Of a DNA stretch of 6,661 nucleotides, positions 1 to 6,661 are shown in pieces. The stretch's first letter is position 1; every line of letters begins with the position of its first letter. Origin of the DNA: Prevotellaceae bacterium UBA1786 (GTDB lineage Bacteria > Bacteroidota > Bacteroidia > Bacteroidales > Bacteroidaceae); the NCBI GenBank assembly GCA_002314525.1, contig DCGE01000092.1:2932-9592 (forward strand), read 5' to 3'. Both the position numbers and the translations under genes were made by a program. Below the pieces are notes generated by a model, which was not told where the DNA came from, did not search any database, and saw only the letters and a program-made list of their open reading frames with translations.

Positions 1-81
1 CCTGGAGGGCAACCGTGGCAATGGAATCCTGGCAACGGGCAGTTCAAGATGCCGACTCCACCAGGACAAGGTCAAAAATAG
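1..81 (+). CDS. C-terminal end of an unidentified Pro/Gly/Gln-rich protein (5' truncated)
   Basis: Frame 1 reads 26 codons from the window edge to a TAG at 79-81. The peptide is rich in Pro, Gly, Gln and Asn (it includes WQWNPGNGQF and ends PPGQGQK), as expected of a flexible hydrophilic tail. The next gene starts 20 nt after this stop, so the two may be co-transcribed. The call is weak because the other two forward frames are also open for most of this stretch: frame 3 reaches a TAA at 90-92 and frame 2 a TGA at 110-112. Frame 1 is preferred only for its low-complexity tail composition and its stop placed cleanly before the next start. No family can be assigned from this fragment. Confidence 0.4.
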   Translation, partial: PGGQPWQWNPGNGQFKMPTPPGQGQK

Positions 82-101
82 AAGAACAATAACCGACAGG
101 T

Positions 102-2111
102 ATGAGGAAAGATGATAACAACCTGACCGATGAACAGATAAGAGGGGATTTAAGATATTTGCAACTTCTGGCACAAAGTTATCCGACGATAACAGAAGCA
201 AGTACGGAGATAATCAATCTGGAAGCGATCCTAAACCTGCCAAAACCAACAGAACATTTCATTTCTGACCCTCATGGTGAAAGCGACGCATTCAACCACG
301 TGCTGAAAAACGCTTCAGGTTACATAAAACGAAAGATAAAAGAGGTTCTCGGCGACTCCATCACAAAGACGGAACGTAGAGACCTCTGTACTCTTATATA
401 TTACCCGGAACAAAAAATACATATCATCAAAACCCAACTCAGCGGCAATAAACTTGATGAATTCTACGCAAAGACACTTATAAGACTGGTACAGGTCTGC
501 CGTGTCACATCTGAAAAATACACACGCTCCAAGATCAGGAAAGCCCTGCCGAAACACTTTGAATATATTATTGAGGAACTACTCCATGAGTCTGATGAAG
601 GAAAAAAACAGAAATACTACCAGAGAATCATAGACAGCATCATTGATACAGGGCAAGCAGAGTCATTTATTATCGCGATAAGCAAAGTCATCCAAAGATT
701 TGCAATAGATCACCTACACATTCTTGGAGATATTTATGACAGAGGCAATGGCGCACACCTGATAGTTGACACTCTATGTAACTTTCACAATTTCGATATA
801 GTCTGGGGTAATCACGATATTGAGTGGTTCGGTGCCGCAGCCGGGAATAAGGCTTGTATTTGTAACGTACTGCGAATAGCTCTCCGCTATGGCAACCTCA
901 TCACATTGGAAGACGGCTATGGAATCAACCTACTACCATTGGCGACATTCGCAATGGAGACATACAAAGACGATCCTTGTGAACAATTCCAGATTGTGAA
1001 GGTCAACGATGCTGGTCAGAACAATCATGAGACAAAGATGGAACGTCTCATCGCCCAGATGCACAAAGCAATCAGTGTGATTCAGTTCAAGGTTGAGGCC
1101 GAAATCATCGACAGAAGACCTGAATTCGGAATGGAAGACAGGAAGATGCTTCACCTGATTGATTTCCGCAAAAGTCATATCAGCATCGGAAAGAAGAAAT
1201 ACAAGATGACAGATATCAACTTCCCGACCGTCAATCCCAACAAGCCATATGAACTGACATCTGAGGAAGAAGACGTAATAGAACGACTGCAACATTCTTT
1301 CTGTACGAGTGAGGAACTCAGAAGACACATACAATGTCTTCTGTCACATGGAAGCATATATAATATCTCGAACGGCAATCTTATGTTCCATGCATCTGTT
1401 CCGCTAAACGAAGACGGTACAATGAAAGAAATCACAATCGGAGGAAGAAGGTATTATGGAATAGGACTTATGAAGAAGATCAACGAGATTGTTCACGGAG
1501 CATTCCAAAACGACTTCGATCAAGAACAGAAGCTCTTTGATATTGACTACCTCTGGTATCTGTGGTGCGGTAAGGATTCGCCACTCTACGACAAAGACAA
1601 GATGACAACGTTCGAACGGTATTTCATCAAAGACAAATCAGCTCATGCAGAAGTGAAGGGCTATTACTACCAGTACAGTGACAACGAGAATGTGATGAAC
1701 AGCATCCTCGATGCGTTTGGTGTAAAGGGGAAGAACCGTCATATTATCAACGGACATGTGCCTGTAAGAATCATAAAAGGAGAAAAACCAGTGAAAGCCA
1801 ATGGAAGACATCTTGTTATCGACGGAGGGTTCTCATTGGCATACCAGCCAAAGACCGGCATAGCCGGATACACATTGGTATATCACTCAAGAGGTCTGGA
1901 ACTCGTACAGCATCAACCATTTCTTTCAGCAGAGGAAGCAATCAAAAAGGGAGAAGACATCAAAAGCAGTACACAGATTATTGAGATGTCGGAAGGAAGA
2001 ATATATGTTAAAGACACGGACAAGGGACGTCAACTAATGAGCAATGTGGAAAACCTGCGTAAATTGCTATACGCCTACCGTCACGGTCTAATCAAGCAAA
2101 ATTTGAAATAA
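102..2111 (+). CDS. fbp: Fructose-1,6-bisphosphatase, class III (FBPase_2 family)
   Basis: This 669-residue protein matches the roughly 640-670 residues usual for class III FBPases, known from Bacillus and common in Firmicutes and Bacteroidetes. It hydrolyses fructose 1,6-bisphosphate to fructose 6-phosphate and phosphate, the committed gluconeogenic step, in the cytoplasm. The family is a metallophosphoesterase, typically Mn-dependent, unrelated to E. coli Fbp or GlpX. The metal-site motifs are visible in order: SDPHG at residues 55-59, GDIYDRG at 209-215, GNHDIEW at 236-242, NGHVPV at 550-555 and the IDGGF stretch around 573-577. A long family-specific insertion separates the third and fourth motifs. 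ATG 102 gives an N-terminus ([13 protein letters not shown]) typical of the family, and no Shine-Dalgarno is evident. smpB begins 4 nt after the stop, so the two genes are almost certainly one transcript. The reading frame is intact and all key residues are present. Confidence 0.96.
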   Translation: MRKDDNNLTDEQIRGDLRYLQLLAQSYPTITEASTEIINLEAILNLPKPTEHFISDPHGESDAFNHVLKNASGYIKRKIKEVLGDSITKTERRDLCTLIYYPEQKIHIIKTQLSGNKLDEFYAKTLIRLVQVCRVTSEKYTRSKIRKALPKHFEYIIEELLHESDEGKKQKYYQRIIDSIIDTGQAESFIIAISKVIQRFAIDHLHILGDIYDRGNGAHLIVDTLCNFHNFDIVWGNHDIEWFGAAAGNKACICNVLRIALRYGNLITLEDGYGINLLPLATFAMETYKDDPCEQFQIVKVNDAGQNNHETKMERLIAQMHKAISVIQFKVEAEIIDRRPEFGMEDRKMLHLIDFRKSHISIGKKKYKMTDINFPTVNPNKPYELTSEEEDVIERLQHSFCTSEELRRHIQCLLSHGSIYNISNGNLMFHASVPLNEDGTMKEITIGGRRYYGIGLMKKINEIVHGAFQNDFDQEQKLFDIDYLWYLWCGKDSPLYDKDKMTTFERYFIKDKSAHAEVKGYYYQYSDNENVMNSILDAFGVKGKNRHIINGHVPVRIIKGEKPVKANGRHLVIDGGFSLAYQPKTGIAGYTLVYHSRGLELVQHQPFLSAEEAIKKGEDIKSSTQIIEMSEGRIYVKDTDKGRQLMSNVENLRKLLYAYRHGLIKQNLK

Positions 2112-2115
2112 TTAC

Positions 2116-2586
2116 ATGGGAAAAGAAAAGAATACACTTAACAAGAACATCAAGATAAAGAACAAAAGAGCCTCATTTGAATATGAGTTCATTGATCAAT
2201 ATACCGCAGGTATCGTACTGACAGGCACAGAGATCAAGTCCATCAGAGCCGGCAAGGCAAGTTTGGTGGATACCTATTGCTATTTCATCAACAAAGAGCT
2301 ATGGGTGAAGAACATGTATGTTGCACATTATCTGCAGGGATCATTTGCCAACCACATTGAAAAACGCGAACGCAAACTGCTACTCAACCGTAAGGAACTA
2401 CGTGCACTGGAAAACGAATGCAAGAATCCGGGATTCACCATAGTCCCTACCCTACTCTTCATCGACGAGAACGGAAGAGCCAAACTTCAGATTGCACTAG
2501 CAAAAGGAAAGAAGCAATATGACAAACGGCAGTCTCTCAAAGCAAAAGAAGACCGCCGTGAAATGGACCGAATGTTCAAACGATAA
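2116..2586 (+). CDS. smpB: SsrA-binding protein SmpB
   Basis: This is a 156-residue small basic protein of normal SmpB length (about 150-160). With tmRNA it rescues ribosomes stalled on non-stop mRNAs: it binds the tRNA-like domain of tmRNA and places its C-terminal tail in the empty mRNA channel. Family signatures are clear: [10 protein letters not shown] near residues 16-25, [16 protein letters not shown] at 37-52, an [17 protein letters not shown] segment in the middle that matches the usual NHDPxRxRKLLLH block, and a basic tail that starts GKKQYDKRQ and ends [12 protein letters not shown]. The gene starts 4 nt after the fbp stop. It is followed immediately by an intrinsic terminator, which closes the fbp-smpB unit. 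No tmRNA gene is visible in the window. Confidence 0.97.
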   Translation: MGKEKNTLNKNIKIKNKRASFEYEFIDQYTAGIVLTGTEIKSIRAGKASLVDTYCYFINKELWVKNMYVAHYLQGSFANHIEKRERKLLLNRKELRALENECKNPGFTIVPTLLFIDENGRAKLQIALAKGKKQYDKRQSLKAKEDRREMDRMFKR

Positions 2587-2587
2587 A

Positions 2588-3277
2588 TCATCTGCACCTT
2601 CTCATCTCATCGAGAAGGTGTTTTTGTTTTTCAGTAAGGTCTGTCGGAAGAACGACATTATAAGTAAGAATCAAATCACCTACCAGACCATTAAGACCTA
2701 CATTACCCCTACCCTTCAATCTGACTTTCGAACCAGGCTGAGTACCTGGTTTGATTTTCAACTTCAGTTTACTTCCACCTACTTGAAGTATTATCTCACC
2801 TCCGAGCAATGCTTGGTACATATCAATATCAACATTTGCCTGTACATCTGGAGACGGCTGTTCTGACCGGCCTCGTCCGCCAAAGAAGGTATCAAAACCA
2901 CCTCTATCAGTTCCGGAAGAACGTTGTCTGCCAAAAAGTTGAGAGAAGAAATCACTGAAACCACCTCCACCGACATTGAAGTCAAAACCCTCGAATGGAT
3001 TACCATTGAAGCCATGTCCACCATCAGCACCACCAAAGTCCTGTCCGACTTTATTCCACTGTTCACCATACTGATCATATTTTGCTCTCTTCTCAGGATC
3101 ACTGAGCACATCATATGCTTCATTGAGCATCTGGAACTTGGCTTTTGCCTTTGGATCGTCTGGATGTAGATCCGGATGGAACTGTTTGGAACGTTTTCTA
3201 AATGCAGCTTTTATATCGTTCTGTGGTATATCTCTGGACACACCCAATATCTTGTAATAGTCAACAAATTTTGCCAT
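2588..3277 (-). CDS. Short CbpA/DnaJ-like J-domain co-chaperone (type B, single C-terminal domain)
   Basis: This 229-residue J-protein is expected to stimulate a DnaK (Hsp70) ATPase in the cytoplasm. From the chosen start ([16 protein letters not shown]) a canonical J domain covers about residues 5-70, with HPD at 34-36 and the [17 protein letters not shown] end at 55-71. A Gly/Phe-rich linker follows (about 78-137, with repeated FGG, GGGGF and FFGGRG). Then comes one beta-rich C-terminal domain (about 143-212: [45 protein letters not shown]). There is no CxxCxGxG zinc finger, so it is not a type A DnaJ. CbpA and other type B proteins usually have two such domains and about 300 residues, so one is missing here. 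The remaining copy resembles the second domain (CTDII), which ends LPT-LT-KQ-LL. ATG 3277 is chosen over an in-frame ATG at 3415 because family homology starts there. The stop is 1 nt from the smpB stop on the opposite strand. cbpA is a possible name, but orthology is not certain. Confidence 0.92.
   Translation of the reverse strand: MAKFVDYYKILGVSRDIPQNDIKAAFRKRSKQFHPDLHPDDPKAKAKFQMLNEAYDVLSDPEKRAKYDQYGEQWNKVGQDFGGADGGHGFNGNPFEGFDFNVGGGGFSDFFSQLFGRQRSSGTDRGGFDTFFGGRGRSEQPSPDVQANVDIDMYQALLGGEIILQVGGSKLKLKIKPGTQPGSKVRLKGRGNVGLNGLVGDLILTYNVVLPTDLTEKQKHLLDEMRRCR
2595..2631 (+). terminator. Rho-independent terminator of the fbp-smpB unit
   Basis: A perfect 9-bp stem (CACCTTCTC at 2595-2603, GAGAAGGTG at 2612-2620) closes an 8-nt loop and is followed by TTTTTGTTTTT (2621-2631). 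It lies 8 nt after the smpB stop, correctly placed and oriented to end plus-strand transcription. The same bases encode the last residues of the opposite-strand J-protein (HLLDEMRRC). Read on the minus strand, the hairpin lacks a downstream U-run, so it should act in one direction only. Confidence 0.85.
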
Positions 3278-3360
3278 AATAATCTTTTTGTCTTCAATAC
3301 AACAAAATAAATACCATTTTCGGATATTGTATGCAATACGTATGACAACACCAATTTTAT

Positions 3361-3368
3361 CAAAGATA
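3361..3368 (-). promoter_or_regulatory. Possible -7 element for the J-protein gene
   Basis: On the minus strand these bases read TATCTTTG, a perfect TAnnTTTG match, 83 nt upstream of the J-protein ATG at 3277. No convincing TTTG-type -33 element is found 19-21 nt further upstream (about 3388-3391), so the assignment rests on the -7 box alone. If real, the J-protein mRNA has a leader of roughly 70-75 nt, and the promoter overlaps the plus-strand one. Confidence 0.4.
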
Positions 3369-3369
3369 A

Positions 3370-3401
3370 ATTGCAAATCTGCCATTTTTTCCTTACCTTT
3401 G
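3370..3401 (+). promoter_or_regulatory. Bacteroidetes-type promoter for the nucleotidase-miaA-like unit
   Basis: A -7 element TACCTTTG (3394-3401) matches the TAnnTTTG consensus of the Bacteroidetes housekeeping sigma factor. A -33-like ATTG (3370-3373) sits 20 nt upstream, within the expected 19-21 nt spacing. Transcription would start near 3406-3408, giving a leader of only about 12-14 nt before ATG 3420. This placement supports 3420 as the true start and argues against the longer open frame from 3288. Confidence 0.65.
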
Positions 3402-3419
3402 CAGAAAATATGCAACTAC

Positions 3420-5138
3420 ATGGACAGTGTACGGAAATTAAGGATAATATTCACATCTGACATACACGGAAATTACTTTCCATATGACTTCCGCCATGAG
3501 CGCTGGGGCAAGGGCAGTCTGCAGAGGGTTCATGCATTTGTAGCGCAACAGGTAAAACGACATGCAGGTGGATGTCTTCTTATCGACGGAGGAGACATGC
3601 TGCAAGGAGAACCGACATCATACTATTTCAACTATGTAGCCAAGAACAAACGACACAAGGTGGCAGACATGTGCAACTTCATAGGATATGACGTCAGTGT
3701 CATCGGCAACCACGATATCGAATCCGGCCATAAGATATACGATGGTTTCGTTCGCGACTGTAACTTCCCAATACTCGGTGCCAATGCCGTCTATGAAGAT
3801 ACGGGGCTTCCGTACTTTGAGCCGTACACTATCTTCAAGCGAAGCGGGATCAAAATTGCAGTCATCGGCATGATTACCCCCGCCATTCCACATTGGATTC
3901 CGAAAAGAGCATGGACCGGAATCCGTTTTGAAGACATAAAGGAGTCATCGGAAAAATGGATCAAGCACGTTAAGGAGACTCATAACCCAGACTACATCAT
4001 AGGACTCTTCCACTCAGGTATGGACGAAGGGATTGTCACGCCTGAATACCACGAGAATGCAACACGTGAGACTGTTTCTTCAGTCGACGGATATGACCTC
4101 GTTCTATATGGTCACGACCATACAAGCAACATGGAAGAGATTGAAAGTCCTTCTGGTAAGAGCGTTCTATGTGTCAATCCGGGAAGCTATGCACAGTGCG
4201 TCGCAGAGATTCAGGTGAAGTTCAACATCGACAGTCTTGGACGTGTGAAGAACTATGATCAAGTATGCAATCTCTGTTTTATCGGGACAATGAACAATCT
4301 CCATGCCAAGGAGTTCCAGAAGCATTTCCGGAGTGAGTTTGAAGAAGTCCAGAAATATGCTACAGAGAAAATCGGTTCAGTCACAGAGAATCTCAATATT
4401 GCAGATGCATATTTCGGTTCATCATCTTATATTGATCTCATCCAAAAACTCCAGCTAAAAGTTTCAAAAGCTGAGATTTCGTTTGCTGCTCCTCTTTTCT
4501 TCAATGCCGTTATCAACTCTGGAGATTTCAAGATAAGCGACCTTTTCAATCTATACCGATTTGAGGATAGACTATATACGCTGCGCCTTTCCGGACAGGA
4601 GTTGAAATCATATCTGGAATTCAGTTATTCCAACTGGGTAAATCAGATGAGCACAGCAGACGATCCAATGCTTCAGATATGTCCGATGAAAAAAAATCCG
4701 AACAGGATGGGCTTCAAGAACTACCTCTTCAACTTTGACTCTGCTGCAGGTATCATATATGATGTTGACCTACGCAAACCTGACGGAGAACGGATTATTA
4801 TAAAATCAATGGCTGACGGAAGTCCATTTGACATGAGTCGTATGTACACTGTTGCCATGACTGCCTACAGATCAAACGGAGGCGGTGAACTGCTGACAAA
4901 AGGCGCAGGGCTCACAAAAGAAGAGATTGAAAAAAGAATCATTTCTTTTACCGAACAGGATATACGTTATTACCTTATGGAATATTTCCGCGAAGAAGGA
5001 ATCATAGTTCCGAAGGCAATGGAACATTGGCACTTTATTCCAGAAGAATGGGTAGAGAAAGCCAAGGAAAGAGAGATGACATTATTATTTGGAGATAGGA
5101 CACCTGTAAAAGAAGAATCAATAGAAGAACGCCAATAG
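3420..5138 (+). CDS. Metallophosphoesterase/5'-nucleotidase family protein (CpdB/UshA-like fusion)
   Basis: The 572-residue protein fuses a calcineurin-like metallophosphatase domain to a 5'-nucleotidase C-terminal domain, as in UshA, CpdB and YfkN. The N-terminal metal ligands are all present: SDIHG at 13-17, GGD at 57-59, GNHD at 96-99, FHSG at 197-200 and GHDH at 231-234. The C-terminal substrate domain starts near residue 335 (YFGSSSYIDLIQKLQL). It includes SFAAPLFFNA from residue 354, the DLFNLYRFEDRLYTLRLSG block, and AYRSNGGGE around 482-490. The AAP and YRxxGGG forms resemble CpdB-type 2',3'-cyclic nucleotide phosphodiesterase/3'-nucleotidases more than UshA, which carries NxGGIR. Substrate therefore remains open. 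Starting at ATG 3420, the protein begins MDSVRKLRIIFTSD and has no signal peptide, unlike most secreted relatives, so a cytoplasmic location is inferred. ATG 3420 is preferred to 3288 because of the -7 box just upstream and the start of domain homology. The miaA-like gene follows 2 nt after the stop. Confidence 0.9.
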   Translation: MDSVRKLRIIFTSDIHGNYFPYDFRHERWGKGSLQRVHAFVAQQVKRHAGGCLLIDGGDMLQGEPTSYYFNYVAKNKRHKVADMCNFIGYDVSVIGNHDIESGHKIYDGFVRDCNFPILGANAVYEDTGLPYFEPYTIFKRSGIKIAVIGMITPAIPHWIPKRAWTGIRFEDIKESSEKWIKHVKETHNPDYIIGLFHSGMDEGIVTPEYHENATRETVSSVDGYDLVLYGHDHTSNMEEIESPSGKSVLCVNPGSYAQCVAEIQVKFNIDSLGRVKNYDQVCNLCFIGTMNNLHAKEFQKHFRSEFEEVQKYATEKIGSVTENLNIADAYFGSSSYIDLIQKLQLKVSKAEISFAAPLFFNAVINSGDFKISDLFNLYRFEDRLYTLRLSGQELKSYLEFSYSNWVNQMSTADDPMLQICPMKKNPNRMGFKNYLFNFDSAAGIIYDVDLRKPDGERIIIKSMADGSPFDMSRMYTVAMTAYRSNGGGELLTKGAGLTKEEIEKRIISFTEQDIRYYLMEYFREEGIIVPKAMEHWHFIPEEWVEKAKEREMTLLFGDRTPVKEESIEERQ

Positions 5139-5140
5139 TC

Positions 5141-5884
5141 ATGAAGATGCTCACGATACTTGGACCGACAGCATGTGGCAAGACAACCTTTGCAGCACAT
5201 CTTGCAAAAGAATTAGGAGGTGAGATAATCAGTGCCGACAGTCGTCAGGTATATCGAGGTATGGATATTGGTACAGGGAAAGACATCTGTGATTACACAG
5301 TTGACGGTGTAGAAATCCCTTATCATCTCATTGACATTGCAGAGGCAGGTGAGAGATATAACGTGTATCGGTTTCAACACGATTTTCATGTTGCATATAA
5401 TGATATTCTTTCCAGAGGGCACTACCCTATTCTATGCGGAGGAACTGGCTTATATATAGAAAGCGTCCTTAAGAACTATGAATTCGATGGAAGGGAAATG
5501 CCATCGGTTGACAGTGTCATTGTCGGACTGATGATTGACCGAGATCTTCGTCGCTTGCGAATATCCAACAGACTACGCCAACGTCTTGACGAAGGAATGG
5601 TAGACGAAGTCAAGCATCTTCTTGACAGCGGAGTTTCATCAGAGCGGCTGATACGCTATGGATTAGAATACAAATATATAACTCTATACTTAATCGGACA
5701 ATTGAAATACGACGAAATGGTTTCTCTCCTTGAAATCGCCATACACCAATTTGCAAAGAGGCAGATGACGTGGTTCCGAGGCATGGAAGAAAGACGTGGA
5801 ATTAAAATAAATTGGATAAATATTGAAAAAACTATTCCAGAAAGAATAGAATTGGTCAAGAATTTAGTAACTTTGCAACATTAA
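5141..5884 (+). CDS. miaA: Short MiaA-family tRNA dimethylallyltransferase, internally shortened
   Basis: MiaA transfers a dimethylallyl group to N6 of A37 in tRNAs reading UNN codons. The N-terminal half is canonical: P-loop GPTACGKT at 8-15, ISADSRQVYRGMDIGTGK at 30-47 with the catalytic-type Asp33, and GGTGLY at 100-105 with the catalytic-type Thr102. The C-terminal part also matches Bacteroidetes MiaA paralogues (YGLEYKYITLYLIGQ at 173-187, IHQFAKRQMTWFRGME at 201-216). At 247 residues it is well below the usual 300 or so. The missing part falls between KNYEFDG (111-117) and SVIVGLMIDRDLRR (125-138), where full-length enzymes carry the helical insertion with the HPNDxxRxxRALE-type motif. 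The frame stays open across the junction. Bacteroides species often have two miaA genes, and this resembles one of those paralogues. Translation may start at ATG 5141 or 5147. The gene is probably co-transcribed with the upstream nucleotidase. Family membership is firm; full activity is uncertain. Confidence 0.88.
   Translation: MKMLTILGPTACGKTTFAAHLAKELGGEIISADSRQVYRGMDIGTGKDICDYTVDGVEIPYHLIDIAEAGERYNVYRFQHDFHVAYNDILSRGHYPILCGGTGLYIESVLKNYEFDGREMPSVDSVIVGLMIDRDLRRLRISNRLRQRLDEGMVDEVKHLLDSGVSSERLIRYGLEYKYITLYLIGQLKYDEMVSLLEIAIHQFAKRQMTWFRGMEERRGIKINWINIEKTIPERIELVKNLVTLQH
5868..5875 (+). promoter_or_regulatory. Probable -7 element of the serC promoter
   Basis: TAACTTTG matches the TAnnTTTG Bacteroidetes -7 consensus. 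It lies within the last codons of the miaA-like gene, 28 nt upstream of the serC ATG. Predicted transcription starts near 5880-5882, giving a leader of about 22-24 nt that is very A/T rich. No clear -33 TTTG is found at the ideal distance; a TTG at 5852-5854 is too close. serC could be read from this promoter, by read-through from upstream, or both. Confidence 0.5.
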
Positions 5885-5903
5885 TTCATTTTTATAAAAA
5901 CAT

Positions 5904-6661
5904 ATGAAGAAGATTAATTTCAATGCAGGTCCATCAATCCTTCCTCGCGAGGTGATTGAGGCAACAGCAGCAGCATGTCTTGATTTCAATGGATCAGGAC
6001 TTTCTCTTATGGAGATCAGCCACAGAGCAAAGGATTTCCAGCCAGTAGTTGACGAAGCAGTAGCACTCTTCAAAGAACTCCTTCAGATTCCGGAAGGATA
6101 CTCGGTACTTTTCCTTGGCGGAGGTGCAAGTCTTCAATTCTGCATGATACCTTTTAATTTCCTTGAGAAGAAGGCTGCCTATCTCAACACAGGTGTGTGG
6201 GCAAAGAAAGCCATCAAGGAAGCAAAGAATTTCGGTGAGGTTGTTGAAGTAGCATCAAGTGCAGAATCAATCTATTCATATATCCCGAAAGACTATACAA
6301 TTCCTGCTGATGCCGAATATTTCCACATCACAACAAACAACACAATCTACGGAACCGAAATCAGGAAGGAACTTGATTCACCAATCCCGCTGATTGCCGA
6401 CATGAGTTCCGATATTTTCTCACGTCCTATCGACGTAAGCAAATACGATTGTATCTATGGTGGTGCACAGAAGAACCTCTCAATGGCAGGAGTGACTTTC
6501 GTAATCATCAAGAACGATGCACTCGGACGCGTAACACGTACAATCCCTACAATGCTTGACTACCGTACTCATATCGATGGCGGAAGCATGTTCAACACTC
6601 CGCCTGTTGTACCAATCTATTGTGCCCTCCAGAACCTGAAGTGGATCAAGAAGATGGGTGG
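5904..6661 (+). CDS. serC: Phosphoserine aminotransferase (3' truncated by window end)
   Basis: SerC is a PLP-dependent transaminase. It converts 3-phosphohydroxypyruvate and glutamate to phosphoserine and 2-oxoglutarate in serine synthesis, and it also acts in the DXP-dependent PLP pathway. The frame opens with [17 protein letters not shown] at ATG 5904 and runs 252 codons to the window edge with no stop. That is about 70% of the usual 355-360 residues. Diagnostic positions are present: SHR at 39-41 (His40-Arg41 binding substrate phosphate), GGGASLQF from 72 for PLP phosphate binding, TNNTIYGTE around 144-152, Asp166 in [10 protein letters not shown], and the Schiff-base Lys190 in [12 protein letters not shown]. 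It starts 19 nt after the miaA-like stop and probably has its own promoter. In many Bacteroidetes serC is followed by serA, which would lie beyond this window. Confidence 0.96.
   Translation, partial: MKKINFNAGPSILPREVIEATAAACLDFNGSGLSLMEISHRAKDFQPVVDEAVALFKELLQIPEGYSVLFLGGGASLQFCMIPFNFLEKKAAYLNTGVWAKKAIKEAKNFGEVVEVASSAESIYSYIPKDYTIPADAEYFHITTNNTIYGTEIRKELDSPIPLIADMSSDIFSRPIDVSKYDCIYGGAQKNLSMAGVTFVIIKNDALGRVTRTIPTMLDYRTHIDGGSMFNTPPVVPIYCALQNLKWIKKMG

Larger units (their letters stand above)
3278..3419. other. Divergent intergenic region between the J-protein and nucleotidase genes
   Basis: This 142-nt A/T-rich stretch lies between two divergent start codons. It holds promoter-like boxes in both directions (listed separately). 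It also has several short dyads built on TGCAA/TTGCA (3332-3336, 3371-3375, 3399-3403, 3411-3415) and an ATACGTAT palindrome at 3336-3343. No RNA gene or riboswitch-like fold was recognised. The open frames running through it on both strands are N-terminal extensions without family homology. Confidence 0.7.

Noticed and set aside
933..1334. A 133-codon minus-strand open frame opposite fbp
   Set aside because: It is a shadow of the conserved fbp coding sequence. Its Cys/Phe/Leu-rich composition looks like antisense translation and it has no recognisable domain.
2595..2620. The hairpin acting as a bidirectional terminator for the J-protein too
   Set aside because: On the minus strand the sequence after the stem lacks a T-run, and the stem lies within the coding sequence before the stop.
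2519..2866. A 115-codon plus-strand frame spanning the smpB end and the J-protein gene
   Set aside because: It overlaps two well-supported genes in other frames, crosses a strong terminator, and resembles no known family.
2791..3169. Open frames overlapping the Gly/Phe-rich part of the J-protein
   Set aside because: These arise from the biased codons of the G/F linker and have no independent support.
3278..3415. A 46-residue N-terminal extension of the J-protein on the minus strand
   Set aside because: The conserved J domain starts at ATG 3277. The extension has no recognisable features, and the candidate minus-strand promoter lies inside it.
3288..3419. A 44-residue N-terminal extension of the nucleotidase from ATG 3288
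   Set aside because: It shows no family homology, carries no clear signal peptide, and runs through a good -7 box just upstream of ATG 3420. The conserved domain begins immediately after ATG 3420.
1..6661. A mobile element, CRISPR array, phage or defence system
   Set aside because: All coding space is filled by housekeeping-type genes with similar base composition. I saw no transposase, integrase, repeat array or terminal inverted repeats.

Overview
The window looks like ordinary chromosomal DNA from a member of the Bacteroidota, most likely a Prevotella/Bacteroides relative. The evidence is a class III fructose-1,6-bisphosphatase, a Bacteroidetes-style MiaA paralogue, -7 boxes of the form TAnnTTTG (TACCTTTG, TATCTTTG, TAACTTTG), and start codons preceded by A/T-rich leaders with no clear Shine-Dalgarno motif. 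The genus is inferred. I see no phage, transposon, CRISPR, tRNA or rRNA.

Layout. Positions 1-81 are probably the last codons of an unidentified gene. A plus-strand pair follows: fbp (102-2111, gluconeogenic fructose-1,6-bisphosphatase) and smpB (2116-2586, trans-translation factor), 4 nt apart. The pair ends at an intrinsic terminator (2595-2631). The next gene, a short CbpA/DnaJ-like co-chaperone, lies on the minus strand (3277 down to 2588). Its stop codon is 1 nt from the smpB stop, so the smpB terminator sits inside the chaperone's coding sequence. A 142-nt divergent intergenic region (3278-3419) carries promoter-like elements in both directions. On the plus strand it leads into a fused metallophosphoesterase/5'-nucleotidase protein (3420-5138) and a short MiaA-family tRNA prenyltransferase (5141-5884), 2 nt apart and presumably co-transcribed. 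The window ends inside serC (5904 onward, phosphoserine aminotransferase), which probably has its own promoter within the end of the miaA-like gene.

The genes are mostly housekeeping: gluconeogenesis, ribosome rescue, protein folding, nucleotide hydrolysis, tRNA modification, and serine/PLP synthesis. I found no evidence of a new multi-gene system. The points worth a second look are within individual genes. The MiaA-like protein appears to lack about 55-60 residues of the tRNA-binding insertion, including the conserved HPND/RALE-type segment. The J-protein has one C-terminal beta domain instead of two. The nucleotidase looks cytoplasmic and CpdB-like instead of a secreted UshA type. A terminator is dual-coded in an opposing reading frame.
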